Positions 16,366 through 24,936 of a stretch of DNA of 64,000 nucleotides are shown piece after piece. Made by a program: the position numbers and the translations under genes. The DNA is from Anaerolineae bacterium (GTDB taxonomy: Bacteria; Chloroflexota; Anaerolineae; Anaerolineales; Anaerolineaceae). Position 1 is the first letter of the stretch. Each line of letters starts with the position of its first letter. The notes beneath the pieces are model-generated. The model searched no databases. It was not told where the DNA came from and saw nothing but the letters and a program-made list of their open reading frames with translations. Location: positions 1-64,000 of the forward strand of contig JABLXC010000009.1 of assembly GCA_013178185.1 (NCBI GenBank), written 5' to 3'.

Positions 16366-16998
16366 TTAGAAAATTCCGGGGGTGATTGTTGAAATCCAAA
16401 CGGTGTCTTCGTCTTCAGAAGCGCTGATCATCCGCAAAAGTTTTTCGCCCTCGAAATAAATCGACTCGTCTGGAGAAAGCGTGTAAGTTCCATCCGTAAA
16501 TTCAAGGGTCAATTTTCCAGATATGACATAAAGGATTTCTTCGGTTGATTCTAGCAACCTGTTTGCTACGTGGAATTTGCCAGGTTCAAGTCTTGCTTTG
16601 AAGGAGAGCAATTTTCTCCCAATGCTAGGCACTAACAATTCGATCTGGATACCGGTGTTAGGAAGGACTAATTTTGAGCGTTGTGCTGGAATGACTACTG
16701 GGTTGAACTTATCGCCTCGCGAAGAATTTGTCGTGGAAAGCTCTTGCCGTCCAAAAGTGTGCGATTCCTCTGGGAGATCGCCTTCTGCGACGAAATAGAA
16801 GACTGGCACCCCCAGCGCTTTCGCAACCGTATGAAGTGAATTTAGCGAGATATTCGCTTTACCCCGTTCCACCTGACTGATAAACGAAGCGGTGAGGCCT
16901 GTTTTTTCAGCCAGTTCGTCCAGGGTCATCTCGACCTGTTTGCGGCGCTCCTTAATTCTGACGCCGACATTCGTTTGTAAGGGATTTTGTTCATCCAT
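16366..16998 (-). CDS. XRE-family transcriptional regulator with C-terminal cupin
   Basis: A 210-residue regulator: an N-terminal helix-turn-helix (about residues 12-66, with ..LDELAEKTGLTASFISQVERGKANISL..) and a C-terminal cupin_2 barrel (about 135-205) that binds a small-molecule effector. HTH-cupin proteins typically control a neighbouring catabolic or transport operon. It is the first gene of the minus-strand operon and faces the mirrored plus-strand cluster, so it is the obvious regulator of both. Its start has no clear ribosome site. Several palindromes lie in the intergenic region next to its promoter. Confidence 0.85.
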   Translation of the reverse strand: MDEQNPLQTNVGVRIKERRKQVEMTLDELAEKTGLTASFISQVERGKANISLNSLHTVAKALGVPVFYFVAEGDLPEESHTFGRQELSTTNSSRGDKFNPVVIPAQRSKLVLPNTGIQIELLVPSIGRKLLSFKARLEPGKFHVANRLLESTEEILYVISGKLTLEFTDGTYTLSPDESIYFEGEKLLRMISASEDEDTVWISTITPGIF

Positions 16999-17042
16999 TA
17001 GGGTTGAAGTTAAGCTGAAATTAATTGAAGTGAAACATCAAT

Positions 17043-17071
17043 AGTTTAGCATTTATCCGTACAGAATTCAA
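17043..17071 (-). promoter_or_regulatory. Promoter of the XRE/E1/Mch/BMP operon
   Basis: On the minus strand TTGAAT (17071-17066), 17-bp spacer, TAAACT (17048-17043) with TGC just before the -10. It predicts a start near 17036 and a roughly 38-nt leader to the regulator gene. The stretch 16999-17339 otherwise holds only the palindromes listed separately and no gene. Confidence 0.6.
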
Positions 17072-17109
17072 GTGTTATTTAAAATTTCACGAAATTTTAA
17101 TAAATGCTA
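17047..17109. promoter_or_regulatory. Candidate XRE-cupin operator: nested inverted repeats
   Basis: A perfect 20-bp palindrome TAAAATTTC-AC-GAAATTTTA lies at 17080-17099, just upstream of the -35 box of the minus-strand promoter. Around it, TAGCATTTAT (17047-17056) and ATAAATGCTA (17100-17109) form a second, perfect 10-bp inverted repeat; its left arm overlaps the promoter spacer next to the -10 box. The nesting would suit a dimeric or tetrameric repressor such as the adjacent XRE-cupin protein. The link is inferred from position. Confidence 0.5.
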
Positions 17110-17167
17110 CAGCCCAAAGTGCAAGCCAAGTTTAATCCTGGAATTCGATCGCATCTTGATTCAATGA

Positions 17168-17193
17168 TTAGTAGGGTTATTAATCCTAACTAA
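17168..17193. promoter_or_regulatory. Imperfect palindrome in the divergent control region
   Basis: TTAGT..(AGGGTTATTAATCCT)..ACTAA, 8 of 13 positions paired, followed 12 bp later by a TATAAT at 17205-17210 on the plus strand with no good -35 partner. It could be the control site for the plus-strand cluster. Confidence 0.3.
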
Positions 17194-17339
17194 TATTTTT
17201 GAGTTATAATTAAATTGGCCTGATCAAGTCATTCAAGCGCCTGAGAAAACATAGCACTAAGTAATTTGAGATAGAATCGTTCTTATACTCCTGATCTGTT
17301 CTCGTTTTTTCATTGGTGTCGAGAGGAAAGACTGAAACA

Positions 17340-18137
17340 GTGGATAAGGAATTTTTAGATCAGATTGTTCTTGTTACGGGCGCTTCGCGGGGGATTGGAA
17401 AAGCAGTGGCCACTGCCTTTGCTCAACAGGGCGCGAAGGTCATCATCAATTATCTGGGTCAAGACGCTAAAGCGAAGGAAACGCTGGATCACGTAGAAGC
17501 GGTTGGGGGAAAAGGGTGGTTATACCGCGTGGACCTCAGCCGACTGGATGAAGTTGCGAAAATGGTCGAGCAGGTTGAGCAAGAAATTGGTCCTATCTCT
17601 GTGCTTGTAAACAACGCAGCCGCTTTCAACCGTGAACCCTTTCTGGAAGTTGCGGTCGAGGAGCTGGATCGGGTCTGGAACGCGAATGTGCGCGGTATGT
17701 TTTACCTAAGCCAGCAGGTTGCTCGCTGCATGTCCAAACGGCGAAAAGGTAATATCATTCATGTTAGTTCAATTGGCGCGCGCCTGGCGGTTATGAATCG
17801 CTCTGTCTACTGCGCCAGCAAGGGAGCCATGGAGAGTTTAACTCGCTGCATGGCGCTTGATCTTGCTCCCTACCATATTCGCGTTAATGCTGTTTCGCCG
17901 GGGGTCATCCGGACGGATGGGCTGTTAGATGGAATGCCCGACCCGGCCATGCAAGAGGCCTTACAATCCTATGTTCCCGGCGGCCGGTTTGGCGAACCGG
18001 AAGAGGTAGCCCAGGTTATCGTTTTTTTAGCTTCGGATGCGGCTGCTTACATAAACGGTGCGATTATTCCGGTTGATGGCTCTCTCGGGGCGCGCGAGGC
18101 TGGTTTCCCTTATCAAACAAAGCAAGGCAAGGAGTAA
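17340..18137 (+). CDS. Short-chain dehydrogenase/reductase (paralogue of 13323-14114)
   Basis: A 265-residue classical SDR with VTGASRGIGKA, NNAAA, catalytic Ser in HVSSIG and YCASK. Highly similar to the SDR of the minus-strand operon throughout, including the unusual C-terminal ..AREAG.. element. The GTG at 17340 is chosen because GAGAGGAAAG precedes it; an upstream in-frame TTG at 17313 has no ribosome site. First gene of the plus-strand cluster, 4 bp before E1 alpha. Confidence 0.85.
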   Translation: MDKEFLDQIVLVTGASRGIGKAVATAFAQQGAKVIINYLGQDAKAKETLDHVEAVGGKGWLYRVDLSRLDEVAKMVEQVEQEIGPISVLVNNAAAFNREPFLEVAVEELDRVWNANVRGMFYLSQQVARCMSKRRKGNIIHVSSIGARLAVMNRSVYCASKGAMESLTRCMALDLAPYHIRVNAVSPGVIRTDGLLDGMPDPAMQEALQSYVPGGRFGEPEEVAQVIVFLASDAAAYINGAIIPVDGSLGAREAGFPYQTKQGKE

Positions 18138-18141
18138 AAAT

Positions 18142-19146
18142 ATGCGAACCTTATCCAAGGAAACAATCTTAAAGCTTTACAAAGATATGCTGTTGGTGCG
18201 AGATTTTGAGCAGCAGTTGGAGCAGGTCCACAAACGCGGATTGATACCTGGTCTGCTGCATACCGGAGTTGGTCAAGAGGCTACTTTTGCGGCGCTTGCC
18301 TATGCCCTGGAGAAAACCGATTGCTTTTTCCCGGATCACCGCTCCCATGGGATTTGTCTTCTGGCTGGCTCACCCGGCGAGAAACTGATGGCCGAAATCC
18401 TTGGAAAAGCGAATGGCGTTTGCGGCGGACGTGGCGGTAGCATGCACCTGGCCGATCCGAGCGTGGGAAATTTTGGTGGGAATGTGGTCGAAGGGTCTAT
18501 GATGGCAACCGTCCTTGGGCCCGCCTTAGCCTGGAAAATGCGCGGCGAGAAAAGGGTTGCGGCTGTCATCATTGGCGATGGTACGGTCGGAAGAGGCGAG
18601 TTTAATGAAAGCCTCCACCTGGCAAGTATCTGGAAACTGCCAGTTTTTTACTGCCTGGTCAATAATCAGTATGCGATCTCGACTCATGTAACTGAGGCAC
18701 ATCCGACAGCGAACTTGAGCGAGCTGGTGACTGGTTACCGAATTGCCACTGGACAGGTAGATGGCAACGACATTGTGGCGGCCACCCAGGCGGCGCTGGA
18801 TGCAGTGGACTACATCCGCAGCGGGAAAGGCGCTTTCTTCCTTGAGTTTCATACCTATCGCTGGGCGGGGATTTTCTCAGGAGAAATACGCGACCCGGAG
18901 GAGGTGCGGATGTGGAAAGAAGACAAGGATCCGATTCGCAGGGCGCGAACGTTGATCCTGACCGAGGGCATGGCTCAAGAATCCGAGCTGGTGGAAACGG
19001 AAACCTCGGTGAAGAAGCAGGTTTCACAATGGCTTGAGTACGCCATCCAATCGCCGGCGCCGGATGCTGCAACGGCGCTTGATTATGTTTATGCAAACAT
19101 GGAGGTATTGGGAAGATGGGAAGAAAAACAACAGTTCAATCGTTAA
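18142..19146 (+). CDS. TPP-dependent dehydrogenase E1 alpha subunit (second copy)
   Basis: A 334-residue E1 alpha with ..IIGDGTVGRGEFNES.. and ..YCLVNNQYAIS.. forming the TPP motif, ..FFPDHRSHGICLL.. and ..CGGRGGSMHLAD... It is a clear paralogue of 15349-16332. The ATG at 18142 follows AAGGAG, 4 bp after the SDR stop. Its 3' end overlaps the E1 beta start by 31 bp. No lipoyl-domain gene accompanies this copy, so it must share the carrier at 14117-14365 or use another. Confidence 0.9.
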   Translation: MRTLSKETILKLYKDMLLVRDFEQQLEQVHKRGLIPGLLHTGVGQEATFAALAYALEKTDCFFPDHRSHGICLLAGSPGEKLMAEILGKANGVCGGRGGSMHLADPSVGNFGGNVVEGSMMATVLGPALAWKMRGEKRVAAVIIGDGTVGRGEFNESLHLASIWKLPVFYCLVNNQYAISTHVTEAHPTANLSELVTGYRIATGQVDGNDIVAATQAALDAVDYIRSGKGAFFLEFHTYRWAGIFSGEIRDPEEVRMWKEDKDPIRRARTLILTEGMAQESELVETETSVKKQVSQWLEYAIQSPAPDAATALDYVYANMEVLGRWEEKQQFNR

Positions 19147-20096
19147 ACGAAGCCCTACACCTCGTGATGGAGGCTCACCCTGAGGTGTACTGCCTGGGTG
19201 AAGACATCGGCAAGATGGGCGGCGATTTCAGTGTCACGCGTGGGTTGTATGCAAAATTTGGCGCAGAACGTGTGCGTGATACCCCCTTATCCGAGTCGGC
19301 GATTATCGGGGCAGCGGTTGGTTCGGCCATGGTTGGGATGCGGCCGGTAGCCGAAATTATGATTGCCGATTTTACCTCAACCTGTTATGACCAGATTGTC
19401 AACAATGCAGCCAAGATGTATTATATGTTCAATGGCCAGTTCAAGGCGCCGATTGTTATCCGTACGGCTACAGGCGGTGGTTTTGGGGGCGGTCCACATC
19501 ATTCGCAAAGTGTTGAAGGCTGGTTCATGAACGTTCCTGGCCTGGTGATTGTTGCCCCTTCCAATCCCTATGACGCCAAAGGCTTGTTGATTTCCAGCAT
19601 CCTGGATGACAACCCGATCTTATTCCTGGAGCATAAAGGTTTATATGCGCTGAAAGGGGAGGTGCCCGATGAGTTTTACACCGTTCCCATCGGACAGGCC
19701 GCTGTGACACGTCCTGGAAAGGATATCACGGTTGTAACTTCCATGAAAATGGTGCACGAAGCGTTAGCTGCCGCAGAGACCCTGGCTGGCGAGGGGATCG
19801 AATTAGAGGTGATTGATTTGCGAACGCTGCGCCCTTGGGATCAGAAGACGGTGCTCGATTCAGTTCGCAAGACAAAACGCGCCATTGTAGCGATGGAAGC
19901 CCCAAGGACCGGCGGGCCGGCTTCCGAAGTCAGCGCGGTCATATCAGAGATGTTGTTTTCGACCCTTGTTGCTCCGGTTCAACGGATTGGCGCGCTGGAT
20001 GCGCCTATCCCGATGGCGCCTGTGCTTGAAAATGCGATTCTGCCTGAACGGAGAGATATCATCAAAGCGGCGCAAGAGTTGATGGCTTACCGGTAA
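19116..20096 (+). CDS. TPP-dependent dehydrogenase E1 beta subunit (second copy)
   Basis: A 326-residue E1 beta paralogous to 14384-15361; long blocks such as CLGEDIGKMGGDF and GGGFGGGPHHSQ are identical. GGAGG at 19101-19105 lies 10 bp before the ATG, inside the E1 alpha gene, consistent with coupled translation. The final region (..DAPIPMAPVLENAILP..) differs from the other copy, so the two complexes may differ in substrate. Confidence 0.9.
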   Translation: MGRKTTVQSLNEALHLVMEAHPEVYCLGEDIGKMGGDFSVTRGLYAKFGAERVRDTPLSESAIIGAAVGSAMVGMRPVAEIMIADFTSTCYDQIVNNAAKMYYMFNGQFKAPIVIRTATGGGFGGGPHHSQSVEGWFMNVPGLVIVAPSNPYDAKGLLISSILDDNPILFLEHKGLYALKGEVPDEFYTVPIGQAAVTRPGKDITVVTSMKMVHEALAAAETLAGEGIELEVIDLRTLRPWDQKTVLDSVRKTKRAIVAMEAPRTGGPASEVSAVISEMLFSTLVAPVQRIGALDAPIPMAPVLENAILPERRDIIKAAQELMAYR

Positions 20097-20191
20097 CGAG
20101 CAGAATGATTATTATTCAGAGAACCTGTCTGTTGATTGGGCGCATGGATGAAAACCCAATTTGAGACGGGGCCTCTGATGAAATTTCGAAA

Positions 20192-20240
20192 AGAGACTGG
20201 GACGGGCCCTTTTTATCCAATCCCACCAGTCTCTTTTTCT
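20192..20240 (+). terminator. Terminator after the second E1 beta gene
   Basis: AGAGACTGG (20192-20200) pairs with CCAGTCTCT (20226-20234), with further GGG/CCC pairing inside, and is followed by TTTTTCTTTTTT. The rest of the 284-bp gap up to 20380 holds a TATAAT at 20254-20259 without a clear -35, probably part of the promoter of the next gene. Confidence 0.75.
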
Positions 20241-20380
20241 TTTTTATTTCGGGTATAATCGCTTTGAACCCCGGGGTGGTTTTCAGGGACTTTGATAACC
20301 ACTCGACATCTTCTCGGTGCATTATCATTCAGTTTCTGCTGGGCATCTGAGTGATCACAACCTAATTAGGAGAAAAGAAA

Positions 20381-21358
20381 ATGCTTCGATGTGGCATTGG
20401 GATCAACCAATCTCCTGGTGTTACGGTGCAGCAAACCGTAGAAATCTGCCAGGATGCTGAACAAAAGGGATATTATAGTTGTTGGGCAGCAGATCAGGGT
20501 TTAGACTGCCGGGATATTTTTGTTACGCTGGCGGCTATTGCACAAAAAACGAGCAAGATTCGCTTAGGCACAGGAATTACTCATCCATATACCCGGCACC
20601 CGGCGGTTACTGCATCGGGTATTGGTAGTCTAAATGAATTGTCGAACGGGCGCGCTTTCATGGGTGTGAGCGCCGGCGGGATTGACACCTTCATCCCAAT
20701 GGGGCTGCAGCGCCCTAAACCGATTGCCGCTACGAGAGAATTGATCCAGATCTCGCGTTTATTATTCCAGGGGGAGCGGGTTAGTTTCAAGGGCGAATTG
20801 TTTCAATTGCAAGATGCTTACATGGATTCCGGAAAGGCCGATATCAAGATATGGCTAGCCGGAAGGGGGCCCAAGATGCTGACGATGGGAGGCGAGATCG
20901 CGGACGGCGTTCTGCTGGATTTTATTCATAAGGATTTCCTGGCAGATAATGTGAGCGTTGTGATGAATGGCGCCAAAGCGACCGGAAACAAACCACAAAT
21001 TTGCTATTCCACGATGATCATTACCAACGAAAAGGTATTGGAGGAATTCCGACCATTGATGTTCTGGCGTTTGCTGGAGCCGCCCCGGAATGTGATGGAA
21101 GCGATTGGCCTTACCGATTCGGACATCGCTGTCATGCGGCAGGCGTTTGCAGCTGAAGGTTTGGAAGCAGTTGGGAAGCTGATCAAAGATGAATGGCTGA
21201 GGCCTTTTGTAATCATGGGGTCTGTCGAGGAATGTGCTAATGAGCTGAGGGAGATCGTGAAAAAGCATCGCATTGATGAGTTTATGCTGCCCATTTTGAG
21301 CGTTGAGACGACCCCTGATTTGCTGACAGATGTTGCCAGGGTTATGGCGTTGACTTAA
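20381..21358 (+). CDS. LLM-class oxidoreductase, Mer-like (paralogue)
   Basis: A 325-residue luciferase-like protein opening MLRCGIGINQSPGVTVQQ, with ..SKIRLGTGITHPYTRHPAVTASGIGSLNELSNGRAFMGVSAGG.., the pattern of F420-dependent Mer-type reductases. It is more diverged from Mer than the copy at 11384. ATG after TTAGGAGAAAAGAAA. It ends the plus-strand mirror cluster, separated from E1 beta by a terminator, so it has its own promoter. Cofactor and substrate unknown. Confidence 0.8.
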   Translation: MLRCGIGINQSPGVTVQQTVEICQDAEQKGYYSCWAADQGLDCRDIFVTLAAIAQKTSKIRLGTGITHPYTRHPAVTASGIGSLNELSNGRAFMGVSAGGIDTFIPMGLQRPKPIAATRELIQISRLLFQGERVSFKGELFQLQDAYMDSGKADIKIWLAGRGPKMLTMGGEIADGVLLDFIHKDFLADNVSVVMNGAKATGNKPQICYSTMIITNEKVLEEFRPLMFWRLLEPPRNVMEAIGLTDSDIAVMRQAFAAEGLEAVGKLIKDEWLRPFVIMGSVEECANELREIVKKHRIDEFMLPILSVETTPDLLTDVARVMALT

Positions 21359-21530
21359 CAAATGATTTGGAGAAAATTGCTAAACGAGTTGCCTTCCGGC
21401 AGAATCAGACGCAAAGAACGATAATCCATGGATAATTTATCGAAAGGGCGTTCAATGGGAAAAGTAAAGTTATGGCGACGACATAAAAAACTTTTGCACT
21501 TACAATAAACCGCGAAGGATTAAAATCACT

Positions 21531-21782
21531 GTGGTCAAGGTAACGGACCATGAGGAAGCGGGTGTCTGTCATATGCATCAATTGGGGGATACTTTTACCT
21601 GTGAGTTTGAAAGATGTCCTGGGGATATTTGTGCTGCGGCGTGGAACTCCATGTGGCCTCAGCTTAGAACTGTAGAGCTGGGCGGCAGGCATCCGTGGGA
21701 TGTAGAACCAGGTGTAACCTATGTGGGCTGTCCTGACCCCCACAAACCGGTTGTATTCAAAATAGAAACTTATGAAGATTGA
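21531..21782 (+). CDS. Small TIGR04076-like protein
   Basis: An 83-residue Cys-containing protein resembling the uncharacterised TIGR04076 family: ..CHMHQLGDTFTCEFERCPGDICAAAWNSMWPQL.., then ..GG.. and ..GVTYVGCPDPHKPVVFKIE... GTG start at 21531, with GAAGGA 11 bp upstream. The reading frame continues upstream as RRIKIT, matching the family's usual N-terminus, but offers no ATG, GTG or TTG; an ATT at 21519 could be a rare start. Single gene between the LLM gene and the valS leader. Function unknown. Confidence 0.7.
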   Translation: MVKVTDHEEAGVCHMHQLGDTFTCEFERCPGDICAAAWNSMWPQLRTVELGGRHPWDVEPGVTYVGCPDPHKPVVFKIETYED

Positions 21783-21851
21783 AAGGCTGTTTTTTCCTTG
21801 AATCAGGTGGTTGTGTTATGTAGAATTAAAAGGTTTCCTTTCGGTCGTCAA

Positions 21852-21880
21852 TTGACATCGTCCGAAAACCTCTGTATAAT
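21852..21880 (+). promoter_or_regulatory. Consensus sigma70 promoter of valS
   Basis: TTGACA (21852-21857), 17-bp spacer, TATAAT (21875-21880), with TG directly before the -10. A start near 21887 gives a leader of about 290 nt that contains the T-box. Confidence 0.88.
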
Positions 21881-21886
21881 CAGCGC

Positions 21887-22162
21887 AACAGTTAAAGATA
21901 GGTCGCCAAAAGGAGTAGGCTGGTGGTTGCCTGATAGAGACGGAGTGCCCAGGCTGGAAGCCTCCACAGGATGAACCCTGGTTGAAGTCGTTTGGTCAAA
22001 TTGCCGAAGAAATCCCGATCTTTTGGAGAGTAGAACGGCACGGGTAAGCCCGTTAGCGCGATAACCCAGATGCTGGTCTGGGTGAGCGCGCCGATTTTTG
22101 GCGAATCGAGGTGGTACCGCGGAAGGTTCTCTTTCGTCCTCAAGGATGAAAGAGTTTTCTGT
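21887..22162 (+). promoter_or_regulatory. T-box leader of valS with GUC specifier
   Basis: A tRNA-sensing leader. The T-box sequence AGGTGGTACCGCGG is at 22109-22122, and an AGAGA/GGAG element marks stem I near 21937. GAAGTCG at 21984-21990 offers GUC (21987-21989) as the specifier codon, a valine codon that fits the downstream gene. The terminator arm CTCTTTCGTCC/GGATGAAAGAG (22129-22154) ends in TTTTCTGTTT. Uncharged tRNA-Val would pair with GUC and the T-box and allow read-through into valS. Confidence 0.88.
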
Positions 22163-22163
22163 T
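22129..22163 (+). terminator. Regulated terminator of the valS T-box
   Basis: CTCTTTCGTCC (22129-22139), loop TCAA, GGATGAAAGAG (22144-22154), then TTTTCTGTTT. The 5' arm follows the T-box sequence, so it is mutually exclusive with the antiterminator. Confidence 0.85.
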
Positions 22164-22177
22164 TAATGGGAGGTTCG

Positions 22178-24883
22178 ATGTCTGAGAATGTGCTACCAAA
22201 AACGTACGATTTTTCTTCCACCGAGCAGCGCCTGTACCGGTGGTGGGAGGCGAACGGCTTTTTTAAGCCAGCTAATGACCCAAACAAGGCGGGATTCGAT
22301 CCGGCGATCAAGCCGTTTGTGATTTCTATCCCGCCGCCCAATGTAACCGGTGAATTGCATCTGGGGCATGCCATGTTCGTGGCTATGGAAGACCTGATGA
22401 TCCGCTATCACCGGATGAAAGGCGTACCAACGCTGTGGGTGCCCGGCTCGGATCATGCCGGAATTGCGACGCAGCTTCAGGTGGAACGCGCCTTGCTGCG
22501 CGAGGGCTTGACCCGCGAGCAGATCGGGCGAGACGAATTCATCCGGCGGGCTTGGGAATGGAAAGAAAAATACGGCGGGATTATCTTCCAGCAAATCCGG
22601 CGATTGGGGGCCTCTTGTGATTGGGATCGCACTCGTTTCACGCTCGACGAGGGGCTATCTCGGGCGGTGCGAGAAGCTTTTGTCCGCCTCTACGAGAAAG
22701 GGTTGATTTATCGCGGTCCCCGCCTGATTAACTGGTCGCCTGGACTGCGGACAGCGGTCTCTGATCTTGAGGTGGAATACAGCGAAGAGCCGGGTACCTT
22801 GTTTTATTTCAAGTATATGCTGGCCGATGGGTCTGGGGAGTATATCCCAGTGGCAACTGTCCGCCCGGAAACAATCCTGGGGGATACTGCGGTGGCTGTT
22901 CACCCGGATGATGAGCGGTACCGAAAATTTGTGGGACGGAAAGCGCTTGTACCGATTCTGGGGCGCGCTATTCCTGTCATTGCCGATGCATATGTAGATA
23001 GGGAATTCGGCACCGGCGCGTTGAAGATCACCCCAGGGCACGACCCAAACGATTATCGCATTGGGCTGGAGCATAAGCTGGAAATCATCAGCGTGTTGGA
23101 CGAATTTGCCCGTATCAATAAAAATGGCGGAATTTACGAGGGAATGGATCGGTTTGAATGCCGCCAAAAGCTCTGGGAAGATATGCGGGCGGCTGGGTTG
23201 GTGATCAAGGAACAGCCCTATACGCTGAATGTGCCGCGTTCGCAGCGCGGCGGTGAAATTATTGAGCCAATGCTTTCTACCCAGTGGTTTGTCCGCATCC
23301 AGCCGCTCGCGCAGGCCGCGCTGGAAGCGGTGTGGGATGGCCGTATCCGGATTGTACCAGAACGGTTTACGAAGGTTTATTACAATTGGCTGGAAAATAT
23401 TCAGGATTGGTGTATTAGTCGGCAACTCTGGTGGGGACACCGTATCCCGGTCTGGTATTGCGATGATTGCAAAGAAATGACCGTATCCCGCCAGGATGTT
23501 GATACCTGCTTACACTGCGGCAGCACGCGTATTCACCAGGATCCGGATGTGTTGGACACCTGGTTCTCTTCCGGCTTATGGCCGTTTTCCACGCTTGGAT
23601 GGCCGGAGAACACGCCGGATCTGGGATATTTCTACCCCACCTCCGTGTTAGAGACGGGCTATGACATCCTGTTCTTCTGGGTAGCGCGCATGATCATGTC
23701 AGGGTTGGAATTTACCGGACAACCGCCTTTCCACACGGTTTATTTGCATGGCCTTATCCGCGATGAACACGGTCAGAAAATGAGCAAAACCAAAGGGAAC
23801 GTGATCGATCCTTTGGAAGTCATGAATGAGTTAGGAACCGACGCGCTGCGGTTCACCCTGCTGGTGGGTTCTACCCCTGGCAATGATATGAATTTGAGCG
23901 TTAAAAAAGTGGAAGCGAACCGGAATTTTGCCAACAAGGTTTGGAACGCCGGCCGTTTTGTGATTGGCGCTCTGGATCATTCGCCTTCGTCTCCTGTGAT
24001 GGATGCCCACTGGACTCTGGCTGATTCCTGGATTTGGGCGCGCCTGCGCAGCCTGACGCGCGAGGTAGAACGTCTCTTCGCGAGTTATCAGTACGGCGAA
24101 GCCGGTCGTCAGATTTACGAGTTCTTCTGGAGCGAATTTGCAGACTGGTATGTTGAGATTGCCAAACTGCAACTGGCTGAGGGTGGAGACCGGGCTTACT
24201 ATACGGTATTGACGCTGACACGGGTGTTGGATACCTGCTTGCGGCTGCTTCATCCCTTTACGCCGTTTGTTACTGAAGAGCTGTGGGGTCACCTTAAACG
24301 CGCCTGCCAGTCACACCCGGCCGGTTTTGCACCCAAAGGCGGCTGGGAAGAAGCGCTCATCGTCGCTCGCTGGCCAGAAACGCGAGAGGATGAGGGCTGG
24401 GAGACCCAGAAAGTTGCTGATTTTGCGTTGGTGCAGGAAATTGTGCGCGCCATTCGGAACCTGCGCGCTGAGAAAAAGGTGACGCCTGGAAAAAAGATCC
24501 CTGCTTTGATGGCAGCGGGTGAAAAATTGGTCCTCTTGAGTTCTCAACAGGCTGTCATCGCGGCGCTTGCTCATCTGGATTCGAAGGATTTTCAGGTCGT
24601 GGATGCATTGAACGAGAAACCGCAGAACGCTGCTTCGGTGGTGCATGCAGGGGTAGAGATCTATCTCCCTTTGGCAGGCATGGTTGATGCAGAGGCGGAG
24701 CGCGCCCGATTGGAAAAGGAGCTTCAGGAAGCGCTTTTGCAAATCGAGCGGTTAGAAAACCTACTCAAGAGTCCTTTTGCTCAAAAAGCGCCTGCGCCGG
24801 TGGTGGAGAAGGAAAAGGAAAAGCTAGCTGGTTTTCATCAGACGGCAGAAAAATTGAAAGAGCAGATCAGGAATCTTGGGTAG
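22178..24883 (+). CDS. valS: Valine--tRNA ligase
   Basis: A 901-residue class I synthetase that charges tRNA-Val. HIGH-type motif: PPPNVTGELHLGHAM near residue 48. The editing CP1 domain sits in the middle. KMSKTKGNVIDP provides the KMSKS loop, the anticodon-binding domain follows, and a C-terminal coiled coil (..ERARLEKELQEALLQIERLENLL..) is typical of bacterial ValRS. A CxxC...CxxC zinc knuckle (..CDDCKEM...CLHCGS..) is inserted before the KMSKS region. ATG at 22178 follows GGGAGG; controlled by the T-box leader. Confidence 0.97.
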   Translation: MSENVLPKTYDFSSTEQRLYRWWEANGFFKPANDPNKAGFDPAIKPFVISIPPPNVTGELHLGHAMFVAMEDLMIRYHRMKGVPTLWVPGSDHAGIATQLQVERALLREGLTREQIGRDEFIRRAWEWKEKYGGIIFQQIRRLGASCDWDRTRFTLDEGLSRAVREAFVRLYEKGLIYRGPRLINWSPGLRTAVSDLEVEYSEEPGTLFYFKYMLADGSGEYIPVATVRPETILGDTAVAVHPDDERYRKFVGRKALVPILGRAIPVIADAYVDREFGTGALKITPGHDPNDYRIGLEHKLEIISVLDEFARINKNGGIYEGMDRFECRQKLWEDMRAAGLVIKEQPYTLNVPRSQRGGEIIEPMLSTQWFVRIQPLAQAALEAVWDGRIRIVPERFTKVYYNWLENIQDWCISRQLWWGHRIPVWYCDDCKEMTVSRQDVDTCLHCGSTRIHQDPDVLDTWFSSGLWPFSTLGWPENTPDLGYFYPTSVLETGYDILFFWVARMIMSGLEFTGQPPFHTVYLHGLIRDEHGQKMSKTKGNVIDPLEVMNELGTDALRFTLLVGSTPGNDMNLSVKKVEANRNFANKVWNAGRFVIGALDHSPSSPVMDAHWTLADSWIWARLRSLTREVERLFASYQYGEAGRQIYEFFWSEFADWYVEIAKLQLAEGGDRAYYTVLTLTRVLDTCLRLLHPFTPFVTEELWGHLKRACQSHPAGFAPKGGWEEALIVARWPETREDEGWETQKVADFALVQEIVRAIRNLRAEKKVTPGKKIPALMAAGEKLVLLSSQQAVIAALAHLDSKDFQVVDALNEKPQNAASVVHAGVEIYLPLAGMVDAEAERARLEKELQEALLQIERLENLLKSPFAQKAPAPVVEKEKEKLAGFHQTAEKLKEQIRNLG

Positions 24884-24936
24884 TGAATGGTACTTCAATG
24901 AGAGGTTAATATCCGGGGAAAGTTCTAAAGGAGACA

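Noticed and set aside
17205-17210. TATAAT as promoter of the plus-strand SDR cluster
   Set aside because: No acceptable -35 lies 16-18 bp upstream, so it is mentioned only with the adjacent palindrome.
22193-24742. Long minus-strand open frames inside valS (up to 261 codons)
   Set aside because: They lie fully inside a well-supported valS gene, lack ribosome sites and show no family motifs; they reflect codon bias of the true gene.
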